DNA of 64,000 nucleotides from Cinnamomum chago (taxonomy: Eukaryota; Streptophyta; Magnoliopsida; Laurales; Lauraceae). The translations under genes and the position numbers were made by a program. The first letter of the stretch is position 1; every line of letters begins with the position of its first letter. The stretch is from assembly GCA_038049695.1 (NCBI GenBank), contig CP142451.1, forward strand, positions 11,096,001-11,160,000. Direction: 5' to 3'. Shown in pieces: positions 37,001 to 47,074 of the stretch. The notes under the pieces were generated by a model. The model did no database searches and was not told where the DNA came from. It saw nothing but the letters and a program-made list of their open reading frames with translations.

Positions 37001-38063
37001 TGTTTTGCTCATCATTGTTTCTTATCTGACCTACTTATGAAAACCTACATATAAGTGTGTGAGATCAATTGAAGTGAATTTAGCTGAGTGACTGTGAGTC
37101 GTGTGTTGTAGTATGAGCTGAATTTTTAGAGCACCTCCACACCTACAATAGCAAATTATGTGCACTGTGATAGTATTTGCAAGGAAGATGGAAATGGTTT
37201 TAGGTTGGACATGGAAGAAATACAGTACCACTTGATCTTGTTTCTACTTTCCTTGCCTAAAAACTCTATCAAAACAATCAAGATTCTTGCATTTTGGGTT
37301 CATTTATAAAGATGAGACCAAAAAAAAAAAGTCCATACCTCGTAGCACTCTCTGAGATTGGGCATGAATCAAGTCAATATAAACCTTCCTTTCCTGCAAA
37401 AGTGGGGAGATTTTTTTTTCCCAATCGCATTAAAAACGAAAATATTTAGCAATCTAATGGGTAAAACCAGGGGGATTGAAAGAAACCTACCTTCTCAAGC
37501 TGTCTCCGCTTCTTTGCGGATTCTTTGGGTTTACCATCATCCCCAATTCCCTGACCCCGCTTCTTCTTCTTCGCCTTCTCTTTCTCCCCTACCGAAGAAT
37601 TCCGTTTCTTTGTAGATTTCTCCATCTTCTTCAAACCATCAATCGCATCATCCATTTCCACACTCTCAGCATACCCTTTTCCATCCAAATAACCAAATTC
37701 GGATTCCATTTCCAGATCTAGTTCCTTTTGAGATCCATAATGACTTCGATAGGTAAACAAGTCATCCAATTGGTCGTCCTTTTCGCCTCCATCGTCAAAA
37801 CCCTCCAATCCAGACGCCGGAATAATCCGATCCGTCGAATTATCCAGATCAAGGGTTTTAGGAGGTTCAATCAGATCTACTCCGTTGAAGGAATCGGGGG
37901 AGGCGATCGCGGTATCGATCGATTGAGCGGGGTCTAGGGTTTCAACGGGTGGGGGGCTTGAAACCCTAGCTGCTTTCTTCAGGCGTCTAAGCTTCGTATG
38001 AAGGATGGGAGAGCGAGCTTCTTCGGTGGTGGAGAAGAAAAGATCTTCGTCTTCACTCTCCAT
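21447..38063 (-). CDS. Claspin/Mrc1-like replication checkpoint protein, 12 exons
   Basis: Exons (minus): 38063-37491, 37393-37339, 36469-36370, 36234-36108 (or 36091), 35999-35889, 35093-35040, 34904-34768, 34217-33644, 32617-32500, 32409-32360, 30952-30809, 21713-21447. They join in phase into about 769 residues. N-terminal [11 protein letters not shown], a Lys-rich stretch, [32 protein letters not shown], a very acidic exon 8 with [14 protein letters not shown] and [17 protein letters not shown], then [16 protein letters not shown] and a C-terminal [13 protein letters not shown]. This is the pattern of plant Claspin-like proteins, adaptors that link stalled forks to ATR-CHK1-type signalling in the nucleus. 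The exon 4 donor is the one uncertain junction: 36108 keeps the hydrophilic frame, 36091 does not. The last intron is 9.1 kb and holds nested retrotransposons. An E2F site lies upstream. Confidence 0.83.
22635..23030. repeat. Two-copy 204-bp duplication in the last Claspin intron
   Basis: ACAATTTTATTCAGGACAA (about 22723) recurs 204 bp later (about 22927), together with GGGTTTTG, GAGACTACA, ATCATTGAGATGGCAG and GGATTAGAATT at matching offsets. The copies differ by several substitutions. Confidence 0.75.
23188..24197 (-). mobile_element. Probable gypsy-type LTR, 3' part (outermost layer of the nest)
   Basis: On the minus strand this block ends ...GGGGCCCTACA at 23188. A block ending at 30579 begins TGTCACACCTTGGAGATT on the same strand, a start typical of plant gypsy LTRs. 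I read 23188-24197 and about 29700-30579 as one LTR split by later insertions. No matching 5-bp target duplication is seen (CAAAC versus CGGCC), and no gypsy coding domains are present, so the join is inferred. Confidence 0.4.
24198..24301 (+). mobile_element. Older copia LTR, left fragment
   Basis: It begins TGTTAGGTGTCAATCC and is interrupted at 24301 by the inner copia element. The sequence resumes at 29139 and ends AATGACA just before a primer-binding-like TGGTATCAAAGCC. The inner element's target duplication lies at this break. Confidence 0.5.
24302..24586 (+). repeat. 5' LTR of the copia element
   Basis: It begins TGTAAAGCACATGTGATA and ends GCATTTTATA, so it has TG...TA rather than TG...CA ends. 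An AT-rich promoter-like part lies near 24480-24520. It is 285 bp; the 3' LTR is 277 bp. Confidence 0.92.
24587..24598 (+). other. Primer binding site (initiator tRNA-Met type)
   Basis: TGGTATCAGAGC starts immediately after the 5' LTR. This is the usual plant copia primer site complementary to the 3' end of initiator tRNA-Met. Confidence 0.85.
24622..25500 (+). pseudogene. copia gag (UBN2-type) with zinc knuckle, broken
   Basis: The likely start is the ATG at 24622 (MASSASSSS). The frame carries [14 protein letters not shown] and a VWSHLAATY...[10 protein letters not shown] core typical of UBN2-type gag, then reaches TAA at 25150 after ILGG. The same frame continues to a CCHC zinc knuckle [14 protein letters not shown] at 25453-25494 (C-x2-C-x4-H-x4-C). 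It then shifts frame into the protease. Comparison with the family suggests the stop replaces a Gln codon. Gag packages element RNA; this copy would make only a truncated product. Confidence 0.85.
25490..28847 (+). pseudogene. copia pol (protease, integrase, RT, RNase H), broken
   Basis: The protease site reads [12 protein letters not shown] (Asp at 25605), with Arg where active copies have Gly. The GAG-pre-integrase motif WHNRLGHP follows, then the integrase core. Its acidic residues lie around YPDVWG, the LQSD before the TAG at 26409-26411, and the E of [11 protein letters not shown]. The RT carries [20 protein letters not shown] and YVDD (27904-27915). RNase H carries SSTESEY and ends near DILTKGL. 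Stops lie at 26409, 27550, 27688, 28297, 28480 and 28531. There are frameshifts near 25490, 25850 and 26105, and a short deletion near 27490. A tandem duplication (HDATNKKAL twice) lies at about 25947-26000. Confidence 0.9.
28848..28861 (+). other. Polypurine tract of the copia element
   Basis: TTTGAGGGGGCA sits directly before the 3' LTR, the expected plus-strand priming site. Confidence 0.75.
28862..29138 (+). repeat. 3' LTR of the copia element
   Basis: It is the same as the 5' LTR except for about five substitutions and loss of about 8 bp in the ATATATAGACACAATAATC region. It is followed by GTTAG, the right target duplication. Confidence 0.92.
29139..29295 (+). mobile_element. Older copia LTR, right fragment, with primer-binding-like site
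   Basis: This is the continuation of 24198-24301. It has a TATA-like CTATATAAT (about 29200), ends CTCTCTCAATGACA, and is followed at once by TGGTATCAAAGCC, a copia primer-binding-like site. No coding region of this older element survives. Confidence 0.5.
29700..30579 (-). mobile_element. Probable gypsy-type LTR, 5' part (outermost layer)
   Basis: On the minus strand it begins TGTCACACCTTGGAGATT at 30579. It contains GC-richer stretches such as TCCCACCCTTTGGGTCC, and it is non-coding. I pair it with 23188-24197 as one interrupted LTR. The inner boundary is approximate. Confidence 0.4.
31031..31088. repeat. (CA)n microsatellite in a Claspin intron
   Basis: An interrupted (CA)n tract, the longest uninterrupted part at about 31061-31088. 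Confidence 0.9.
32715..32903 (+). other. Unidentified 62-codon open frame in a Claspin intron
   Basis: It encodes [18 protein letters not shown] followed by [18 protein letters not shown]. The composition (paired Trp, alternating charged residues) looks more protein-like than the surrounding noise. It starts with TTG or at an ATG in another frame, is on the strand opposite the host gene, and I do not recognise it. It may be a fragment of a transposon or of transferred organelle DNA. Confidence 0.25.
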
Positions 38064-38240
38064 CTTCTCTCTCTGTTTGGGCTGGGGCTGGGGCTCAGGC
38101 TGGGGCTAGGGTTTGGAGATTTCAAACTCGAGAGTGTTTAGAGAGGAAAGGAGGGGTTTGTTTGGATAGGCGGAAATGGGCGGGGAAGAAATTTGGCGCC
38201 AACTGTTTGAACATTCGGATGAAACTACGAAATGGCGCGA
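38064..38240 (-). promoter_or_regulatory. Claspin-like gene promoter with E2F site
   Basis: TTTGGCGCCAA at 38192-38202 is a perfect E2F/DP-type site, about 130 bp upstream of the start codon. A GC-rich GGGCGGGG lies at about 38178 and an ATGGCGCGAT word at about 38232. E2F factors drive S-phase genes in plants, which fits a replication-checkpoint role. The 5' leader also has CT-rich and GGGGCTGGGGCTGG-type sequence just upstream of the ATG. Confidence 0.6.
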
Positions 38241-38662
38241 TGTAAGTAGGGTTTTAGTTGGGCGGGCTAAGCCTAGGTGAACAACAACTTTTGATCCGAC
38301 CAGATCTGGATATTGATTGATGCCAATTGCAAATAGGGCTGGCATTGGGCTCAATTGCACGTAGGGCTCGGCCCAGGCCGGCTGAATTCAACCCTTTTCC
38401 CTTTGTAGGACTGTCAATCCGGCCCTCAAACAAAGGGACCTAGCCCTTAAAAACCCCTTAAAATTAGGGCTTTTATTTATAAGGAAAACCACATTACCAG
38501 GTTTTTGGACAATTTTTTTCTATACCTTGAAATTTGATGATCGTGCTTGGAAAGTACTAATCCTAGCCTTGGCCTTCCTATATTTTGTTTAGTTTGTGTA
38601 ATATATATGAAAAATATTCCCTACACATGGTTTGCATGGAACTGTGCATAGGGGCTAGGCCG

Positions 38663-39170
38663 TAGGGTTGTAAACAAGATGGTTCCGAATTTGAACCATA
38701 GTGGATCCGGACCTATTTGAAAATAACGGTTCCAATTTCGGATCGAGTTTTGAATCGGAATTTGTTTTGTTGGTTCTGGACCCTTTCAATAAGAAAACCC
38801 AGATCCGGTTTCGGAATCGGGTTCACCTAGAGGACTCGAATCAAGGTCCAAAATCAATTCTATTTTCTGTTTTATTCTTAAAATAAGCATATCAACATAT
38901 AATAGTGCATCAAGTCTACAACATTTAGTATTATACATAAAAATGTCAAAAATAGTTGGTTTTAAAGTAAAATTTGTAATATCAAAGACTTATATGCTGG
39001 GTCCCGGGTCCACGGGTCAGAACTTATATAAACGTGGAACAGGACCCGTTTGTCAACCGGAACTTAAATTAGGTTCTAGACCCATTTATGAATCGGAACC
39101 TAAAATATGTTTCAGACCCGATTTTTTGCGGGTCTGAACTTCTGGGTAATCAAAGATCCGTTTGCAACCC
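38663..39170. mobile_element. Non-autonomous hAT element B
   Basis: The ends TAGGGTTGTAAACA and CCGTTTGCAACCC match element A. The interior (GGGTCCACGGGTC, GGAACTTAAATTAGGTTC, ATCGGAACCTAAA) is the reverse orientation of element A's interior. The flanks share GCTAGG (GCTAGGCC / GCTAGGGG), a decayed 8-bp duplication. Confidence 0.75.
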
Positions 39171-39179
39171 GCTAGGGGC

Positions 39180-42100
39180 ATCCAACAGGTGGGAACCATC
39201 TACCAAGAGAACCCAACCACGGTCTTTGGTACACTAAGGGTTAGGTCTCACAGGGTCTTTGCTTAGCCCACCCTCAAGAAGGCAAGCTTTTAAATTTCGG
39301 AAACTATCCTTCCCTCGGGTTTTATGATATGAGAAAAAAAAACTCTTATATTTTTGGGCTTTAGCAAGTTGAACCATGCCGGGCCTTCACCAAAGGGCTG
39401 AATTGATAGGCCTAACTACACGGTTATGGATCCAACCGGAGGAAAAAGATTTAGACCTTGTTTATTACCAGGTCGAGTTGAGTCCACATCAATTACCTGC
39501 CTAGCCTAATGATATGCATTAAAAATAAGGTAAAATAATATTTTAGTAGGATAGTTTTTACCCCCATGTCTATACATGGAAGTCACGTGTAAAATTTCTA
39601 TACACGCCTTTAATTCAGCTGTCTTCAATTTATTATTCCAAAGTAGTTTTAAAAAATCTCCCACCATGAGATGTGTTACAGACTTACAGCCTTACCGGTA
39701 CAACACAATTAGGGTCGTACCCATGTGCGATCGCCCCGGATATTTTAATATGAAACATATCACGCGAGTTCTGCGCATGTGGTTATAGCCCTACAGAGTT
39801 TTGTATATAGTTTACTTGATACAAGTTTGATTGTGGATTCATTGAACGGGCTCCTGCTGCTTGAATTTGAGGTGTTATTAATTGTAGGTGCTTGTTACAT
39901 TTTAATCAATTAGACATAGTAACGAGCATGCAGGGGTGGACCTGTAGTGCCCACCTTTCTATGCCCACTTTATGTCATTCTCATCATTATATCCAAACTC
40001 AATCATCCAATTACATGATATTTCTTCTTGTCTTTTTTAGTAAACAATTCCATGCTATTTCAAATCCTCTCTCTATCTTAAAAAAAAAAATCCCCATCTA
40101 CAATCACTCTACCTCATGTATTCAGGTCATATATGATACATATGATTATTTTCATCAAAAAGTGGTGGCCAAATACTTAAAACTTTCCAATGAAATGCCT
40201 TTTCACTTTTGGCAATGAGGTGTTTTTTTTTTCTCTCTCTCTCTCTTTGGTAAAAGAAACTTCATTAAAAGACGAAAATAAAGGAAACAAGACCAACAAA
40301 ATGGAATTCATAGGAAGCATATCATATCCCATATGTAGTCTGAAAAAGAAACGTCCCAATAAAAACTCTTGCTAAGAGAAGAATAATATCTAGCCAAAAT
40401 ACGAGCAACCTCATTAGCATCATAGGAATATGAAAAAACTCAATAGAAGAAAAGGAAAGACTCAAAAACTTAGTATCCAAAATAAAGAATATCTTAGCTA
40501 GTTGGAGTTTTCTTTTTTTCAATTAACCGTGATCTGTCTCACCCAAATAAAAATCCTGAATCTGCCACCATTGAACACAATCATGCTATTTTATAATTCT
40601 ATTTGGTTTGCGTAGAAGAGAGTGGAGAAATGGCAAGAGAATGCTAGTTCTATAGACCATGTACAACCTTTTGGGGGGGGGGGGGGGGGGGGGGCAACTT
40701 TGAAAACTCTGTAAAGGAATAAGGAATGTCTGGGTCCGATCAGCTTCACGAGCCCACCCTAGCCAGGTGAGTTCAGCAAGTCTGCACAAGTATGTAGGCA
40801 ATTCAAGGTTTCCACTTTGTTAAATAAGAGCGGTTTTCATGGGCTGTCAGCCTGAGCCCAAGCCGACTTTTGCCCCACATGGTGCCAGATTTGGGCTACT
40901 TTTTGTCCTGTGGGCTGGATTCACGCCAAAAAAAGGAAAAAGAACCCTTGGCCCAGCAATCATTTGGATTAAGCCAGGGGTTTTATATATGCTTATAGGA
41001 TTGACCTGCCATACATCTATATTTAGCATAAGGTATGTACATTTCGACAAAGGCATGGACTTGGGCCTGATGCCCTGATGCCCGGTACAGTGGACATGAT
41101 CAAGGCCCAACCTTGGTCTGATAATGAACCAGGTTGGACAAGCTTTTGTCCGAAATGATCTGCTGCAAGAACCTACTTCCAACAACCCTGGCCATTTTTG
41201 CATTCCTTCATCAGATTAGGTTATTATGGACTCCACCTCTAAGATGGAGAATTCGTATTTAATGGGCCAACCTTGCTGAATAATGGGCTAAGACTAAGCA
41301 TATGCAAAATCAGAGCCAAAAAATCCCAAGTTAAAAGAGTGGAAATCCACAATTGACCTCACCTGGAGCAAAAACTGAAGATAACCCATATGCCCATGGT
41401 GCACTTGTTTTTAATGGTTTCGAGTCCGGATCTACTGTAGAGTTCCACTTCTTTATCTTAAGGTATTATCTTAGGATATCTCTAAGTTAAACCCTCATGG
41501 GATCCGGATTCTCGTCATGCCACACGGACGACACGTGGGTACCCACCATCATGACACATGGCCAACAGCCATGTGGAGGGTGGGATTGGTATATCTGCAG
41601 CCTGACACCCATATTGAGAATTCCAATCCCGGGAAATCCACAGTCAATCCTTTCCCACCAAACAAAGAGGAAAAAAGGAAAAAGAAAAGCACAACGGGTG
41701 GGCCACCCCGTCCCCATCCACTGTCTTGGACCATCACAACCAAAATGGCTTTTTGCTGACCGGCATAGTGTAAACAACACATATGTATGATATTAAAACC
41801 AAGCAACAGGATTCAATGCATATGATACTAATAAAATGGGAAGAAAAAAAAAAAGGGACATTACTGTGGCCGAAAGTGAGAACCTAGGGCGAGATTTGCC
41901 ATGGCCCACCTGTCGCCAGCCAACCAGCAGCGTCCCACGTGGCAGGGCTCCACGTCAGCAGAGATGGCACTCCTTAATTTTCCTCGGTTGGTGCCAGCGG
42001 TGCGAAGACATGGGATCGTAGAACTTCTTCCTCCCTTTGCGAGAAAACAACGTAACATGGGCGCATGGAAAAAAGCAAGGATTCCTATTTGTGGCAGCGA

Positions 42101-43916
42101 CACGTGAGATATATACACGTGTGAAACCAAAAATACTAAGCTAAATACATGCCTTGAACTCCCTGTCCTTAAAAAAATGCTCCGAACAAATCCAAAGTTA
42201 TGAGTGACATTAGGTATTGAAATCCAAACAATTTAAAACAAATGCCTCTCAAATTGTGTTAGACAATCTGAAATTTCATGTGGTCTCTAATTTTCCACCC
42301 TAAAAATTCACCCTTTGATTAAAATAAAAAAAAATGTTGCTGACACAATCTCATGCATGTTCATTATTTTACATTTCATTAAATAGTCAAACTAAGGTGG
42401 CACGAGCTACAAATGGTGTAAATTTTGAGAATATCTCATATAATTGGAGGGTAGTTATTTAGAACTGTTCAAATTTCAATAGTCGATCCATCACCTAAGA
42501 GTCCCTTTCCTTTTAACCCAAATTTTTTGTAGGTTAAATCCAGGATCGGATTCTAAACTATAACCAAGTATCCTAACAAAGATAGTTTTTTATTCGGCAG
42601 TAACCTCGGTGGCCCGGAAGAGTACAGCCTCCTTCGGCACGTGTGAAAAAGCAGAGCCGTGGAAGGGTATATATTATTATTATCGTGCATGAAAGGACTC
42701 TTTAGTAATTTTAGTAAACGGTTGGGATGATTTTGTCATGCGATGAGCACGGAACCTGGATGACTGCATGCAATTTCCAAAGTACATTCTTCGGGCCTGC
42801 ACAGTCTGCCCGGGGCGCCCGTGAACGAAATAAATGAACCAGATGACAGGAATGCCCTCAGATATTCAATAACTTACACAAGTTGAAGTGGATAATGAAC
42901 GTTGTTTCGCGAAAGTATCGAGGGCAGAATTGTCTTTCTGAGTCTTAAAATCTACACTCGTGACACTCGTGATTTTCTGAATTCTGGTGGGTAGGAGTAG
43001 GAATTCTGACAAGTACTGGGCCATCCATTACCCGGATATCTATTCCGACCCGAGAAACCCGAGTATATTAGTAATACACACACAGAGTATACCTATGTCA
43101 TATGTAACGTAGTTTCTTGTTCTTTTTTGAATTGTATTCCGGATTCTTTGTCGCTAATACTTTTGTGAGAACTCCATCATAAGGCCCATCTCGAGAAGAA
43201 TCACATGTTTTTTAATTCTCAACCCAAACAGACTGGGTCCCATCGTACGATTAGGCACTATAACAGAAATTTACTTGACAATGACATGGCATTGTTGCAA
43301 GCCTGAAGTTTATCGGTTTTCATCATGATCTCCAATAATAAGATTGATACTCCACTTTGATCTGCAACTCAAGGATGCATGATTGGAGGGCATGAGATTT
43401 CTAATTTATCTTGAGCCGTTCTCGGCTGATCAGAGGTGGGCCACATACCATGGAGCTCCGGAGAAACTCGGTTTGATACAGCTGAGGTTCTTTACTCATG
43501 ATAGTTATCTAGACTCTAGTACATGTACCAAATACTAAATGGGTATGGGTGAAAATAAATGACATAATCAAGGTTTACACAAGGACTTTAACTTGATAAT
43601 TAATAAGCACGAGTAATGAGACTGTCACGTGATGGTTAATTCGTACATTTTGTGGTCTGGTGAAATCAATTCCCTAGTGAAAAAAATGAATAGAAGAGAC
43701 AGAAGTCTAAAAATTTTACGTTAGCTGTCATTTGGAGCGCCGTTAGAAAGAACGCTAAAATGAAAAAAAACGTTAATGATATTGACATCTGACCTTTTGA
43801 CTGAGTATTCCGTGAAAATCGCAATTTTGAGGAGAAGAGTGAAAACAAAGATTTCTCAATGAAAAAGAGAGAAAAAAGGGGTCGGCCACTAACCAAATTC
43901 GTAGGGCCGAGAAAAG
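39180..43916. other. Intergenic, no gene supported
   Basis: It contains a run of about 21 G (40673-40693), a CT run near 40230, several GGCCCA-rich patches and overlapping open frames at 41487-41806 that are mutual shadows without family features. ACGTG motifs cluster at 41936-42122. No splice-consistent coding region was found. Confidence 0.5.
41930..42125. promoter_or_regulatory. Cluster of ACGT-core (G-box/ABRE-like) motifs
   Basis: CCACGTGGC lies at about 41935-41943, CCACGTCAGC at about 41950-41959, ACACGTGAG at about 42100-42108 and ACACGTGTG at about 42115-42123. These are classic bZIP/bHLH site types. No gene start is recognised nearby, so a regulatory role is only possible. Confidence 0.25.
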
Positions 43917-43951
43917 AATTTTCCCGCCAAACATTCTAGTTGATGTACAAG

Positions 43952-44764
43952 TAGGTATTGCAGTGGATCGGGGAAAAACGGGTATTCGTCCAAACCCACC
44001 CCGTTTGGACCGGGGATGGACTATACGTATTGGACGGTGGACGTATATAGGGATACCCGTATAAACCCGTGCGGGGATGGAGGTGGGGATGGACTTACCC
44101 TTACCCCCGCCCCGTACCCGCCCCGCCCCGTCCCCGTTACCCTCTAAATAAATATATATATATATATATAAATACTCTTTTTAGTCTTTTAGCCCTAATT
44201 TATTTGCTCCTTCAGCCGCCCACCTCTTTTGCAAATTAACCTGGGCTGTTGTGTAATGAAAGAAGAAAGGTTTGTTGCATCACTTTTGCTATTATGGGTT
44301 TTTTTGGGAATTTATTTTAAAATTAATTTATGTAGTGTACCTATGGTGTTGTGACATTTAGTGATTTAGGTGCTGTTGTTTTTCATAGAAATGTATGTAT
44401 CAAGTGTTCGTGGTAGCAGTGATTGGTTTGATTTCGTTGTTATGTATATGAATTTTTAGGAGTAGTTCTCTATTGATGTTCGTGTACTGAAAGTGTCATA
44501 ATATTTCTCATACCCTTGATTCAGGTATAATCTCATATTGCAAGGAAGCTGGGGGAAGGCTAGAAAAAAAAAAGACTTAGGCTTAGGCGGGAACGGGGGA
44601 AGCGGGGACGGGGACGGGGATTATAAATTTACCTGCGGACGGGGATGGGGATGAAAATTATACCCATTAGCGGGGGTGGACCGGGGATGGACGAAGGTTT
44701 TTTAAGCTGGTACGGGGATGGAGACCATGCCCCCCGCCCCCGCTTCGGTCCATTGACATCCCTA
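43952..44764. mobile_element. Non-autonomous hAT element C (complete, 813 bp, GC-rich ends)
   Basis: The ends TAGGTATTGCAGTGGA and TCCATTGACATCCCTA are imperfect inverted repeats (12 of 16 positions agree). They are flanked by a perfect 8-bp duplication TGTACAAG (43944-43951 and 44765-44772). The sub-terminal zones are GGGGATGGA / CCCCGCCCC rich; the centre (44150-44560) is AT-rich. No transposase is encoded. It is a different family from elements A, B and D. Confidence 0.88.
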
Positions 44765-44844
44765 TGTACAAGGTCGAAGTCATTGTATTGTGCTCTTCTT
44801 ATATACAATGCAACACTCGCATGTCGTTTTACCGTACATTTGTC

Positions 44845-45197
44845 TTGGGTTGTAAATGGAGTGAGTTCTAATATGGAATTGAAACCGTTAAGGAGAATGT
44901 GGAATTAGATCTGAACCCGACTTATTTTAGAACTAGTTTTTTTTTCTTCGAAACCGAAACCAGAAACATATATGGGACGGGTCTAGATCCAAATCCGGAT
45001 TTAAGTAGAGAATTATATTAAAAAAACATGATTTTTAAGAATGATTTTCGAAAATTGAAGTAATATATCGGGTCTCGGATCCACAGGTCCGAACCAAGGT
45101 AGAACCGGACCCAGTCTCATTTATTTATCGGGACCTAAATAAAGACTCAGGCCCGGTTTTTAGTAATCGGAGAATCAAGTACCCATTTACATCCCTA
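44845..45197. mobile_element. Non-autonomous hAT element D (353 bp)
   Basis: The ends are TTGGGTTGTAAATGG and CCATTTACATCCCTA. The flanks CATTTGTC (44837-44844) and CATTTGTG (45198-45205) agree at seven of eight bases. The interior shares GGACCTAAAT and GGGTCTCGGATCCACAGGTC-like words with elements A and B. It is a shorter relative, inserted only 73 bp from element C's right duplication. Confidence 0.8.
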
Positions 45198-45388
45198 CAT
45201 TTGTGGAACATATGGAGAAACATAAATATTCTCTTTGGTAGAAATAGTTATTTCCTAACCTTTCGTAAAAATGCTTTTCCACCTAGTTTCAAGATTTTTA
45301 CCTCATTTTGAACTTCTCGTCGAAGAAAAACATCTACAAAATGTGAAAAGGTAATTAAGATTCCTTCGTCTTCTTTATATAAGAATTA

Positions 45389-45822
45389 ACTAGTACAAGA
45401 ATCCGTGCTGCGCACGAGTCTATTCATACAATTCAAACAAAATACAATTGCACAACAGTAAATTTTTTGAAAGAAAATAAAAGAAGAATATCTATGAATG
45501 TACTTATTTTCGCAATTAAGAGAGGTATAATGGAAAGAAAATTGGAGAAATGAAGTAAAAAAAAATATGTAGAAATGGAAATAAGAGATGTGAATAGAAA
45601 TAAACTTTTGCATAAACTAAAAAGGAAAAATGGAGAAGTTACAAAAGACATGGGTAGTGAAAAATGGGTAGTTATATGAGATGATTTGTGTTGCATGGGA
45701 TAAGAAGTGGGCACTTACAAAAGATAAAGGAGAAGGGACTAACTAACAGACAAAATCAGAAGAGAAGGTCAAATTTGTATTGAAAACCTCTTAACTTAAT
45801 ATAGTATAATGGTTGCACGGAC
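45389..45822 (-). mobile_element. Probable non-autonomous Helitron
   Basis: Read on the minus strand, the 3' end has a hairpin (GTGC-GCA-GCAC, plus-strand 45404-45416), about 10 nt of spacer, then CTAGT (45393-45389) followed by T. That is the Helitron terminus pattern (hairpin then CTRRT, inserted 5' of T). The minus-strand 5' region ACTATATTAAGTTAAGAGG (about 45805-45787) resembles plant Helitron starts. The exact 5' base is not fixed, and there is no coding capacity. Confidence 0.5.
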
Positions 45823-45964
45823 ATGCCCTTAAATAATTTTGAGCTAAAAGAAGTGGGACTCTACAGCATGCCCATTTTATTTAAAATCTGAGTCGTTCAA
45901 AGTGAATGTCTTGCTCATTATGTACGGGATATATTTCTTTCGATAGGTGTTGACTCCACCATAT

Positions 45965-46018
45965 GATTGCCACCTTTTTTCTCATACTAAAGTGAAAGAC
46001 GCTCTCATTGGAGCATCT

Positions 46019-46057
<39 letters not shown>
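45965..46057. repeat. MITE half-copy next to a (TA)n microsatellite
   Basis: TCTCATACTAAAGTGAAAGA and GGAGCATCTCCTATATA match the right arm of the inverted repeat at 46444-46582 (TCTCATAGTAAGGCGAAAGT, AGCACCTCATATATA). (TA)n follows to 46057. Confidence 0.55.
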
Positions 46058-46060
<3 letters not shown>

Positions 46061-46443
46061 CAATGCTCTGCTAAGTTCAGCCCTGAGATAAGATAAGTTC
46101 AAGTGTGTGGTGTGACCCACATAGGGACTCACATGGGGATGTGGGGATTTCAATGACTCCCTGCGATATTCCTTTATACAAAAGATCAGCCCTAACTGTA
46201 ATTTCTATCATCTCCATATGGGCAAAAAAGTTTAATGGTCAACAGTCTATTTGGATCGATACATAGTCGATCCAACGGTCCAGTAAATTCAAATCTGACC
46301 AAAAGTTGGTGAACATGTGTAATTTAGGAGGGTCATGTGTTTGATCAATTTGAATGGACCAAAGGTAGCCCCCACAAGTATGAACTTACAAAAAAATTTC
46401 CTAAGCTTAAGAACCTTGCTCTCTCTCTCTATATATATATATA

Positions 46444-46582
46444 TTATTGTGAGAGACACTCTTATTTTACTATGAGATATAATGTGGAGGCCCTCACATT
46501 CATATCGAATGTCAATAAGTTAAATGTGAAGGTCCTCACATTTATCTCTCATAGTAAGGCGAAAGTGTTTTCCACAATAGCA
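46444..46582. mobile_element. MITE with ~56-bp inverted arms in a (TA)n context
   Basis: The left arm (ATTGTGAGAGACACT, TTTTACTATGAGATATAATGTG, GGCCCTCACATT) is the inverse of the right arm, whose reverse complement reads ATTGTGGAAAACACT, CCTTACTATGAGAGATAAATGTG, GGACCTTCACATT. It is bounded on both sides by TA repeats, as expected if TA is the target. The loop is short and non-coding; the transcript would form a long hairpin. Confidence 0.7.
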
Positions 46583-47074
46583 CCTCATATATATATATAT
46601 ATATATATGTTTTCAGATTGTGGCATTCATTTTTAACATTGTTGAATTTTTAATAGGAAAGGCGCACCATTGAGCTTAGGAATTCTCTAAGCTAGCTAGG
46701 GACTCGTGATCCGTTCTCATGAGTGCATTAATATCAAAACCGTAGTCAATTCATGGGGCCTTCGTCCAGTGAAAGGCTGTGATGGATGTAAAGTGGACTG
46801 CTGCATCATTACATATCACTTTTAGCCCATTTGACACAAAAGGAATTACTTAAAAATCCAACAAATTTTGGTAAAGGTCCAAAGGCTCCTCCGTTCTTGT
46901 GGAATTGAATTCCAGAACAATTCATGGTAAAATGAATTCTATACTAGTGAAGAAAGGATGGAAGAGTAGATTTAGATACAATCGCAACTTTTCTATGAAC
47001 TTATTCCACTAAAAGGATGGCTGCCATTTTTTCTATAATAAAATGAAATTTATAGGGCTAGAAAGTTTGGCACT

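Noticed and set aside
37476..37937. Plus-strand open frames at the start of the Claspin gene
   Set aside because: They are antisense to exon 1 of the Claspin-like gene, which encodes the recognised N-terminus.
41487..41806. Four overlapping open frames of 80-97 codons on both strands
   Set aside because: They are mutual shadows in a locally stop-poor stretch. None has a domain, splice context or family look.
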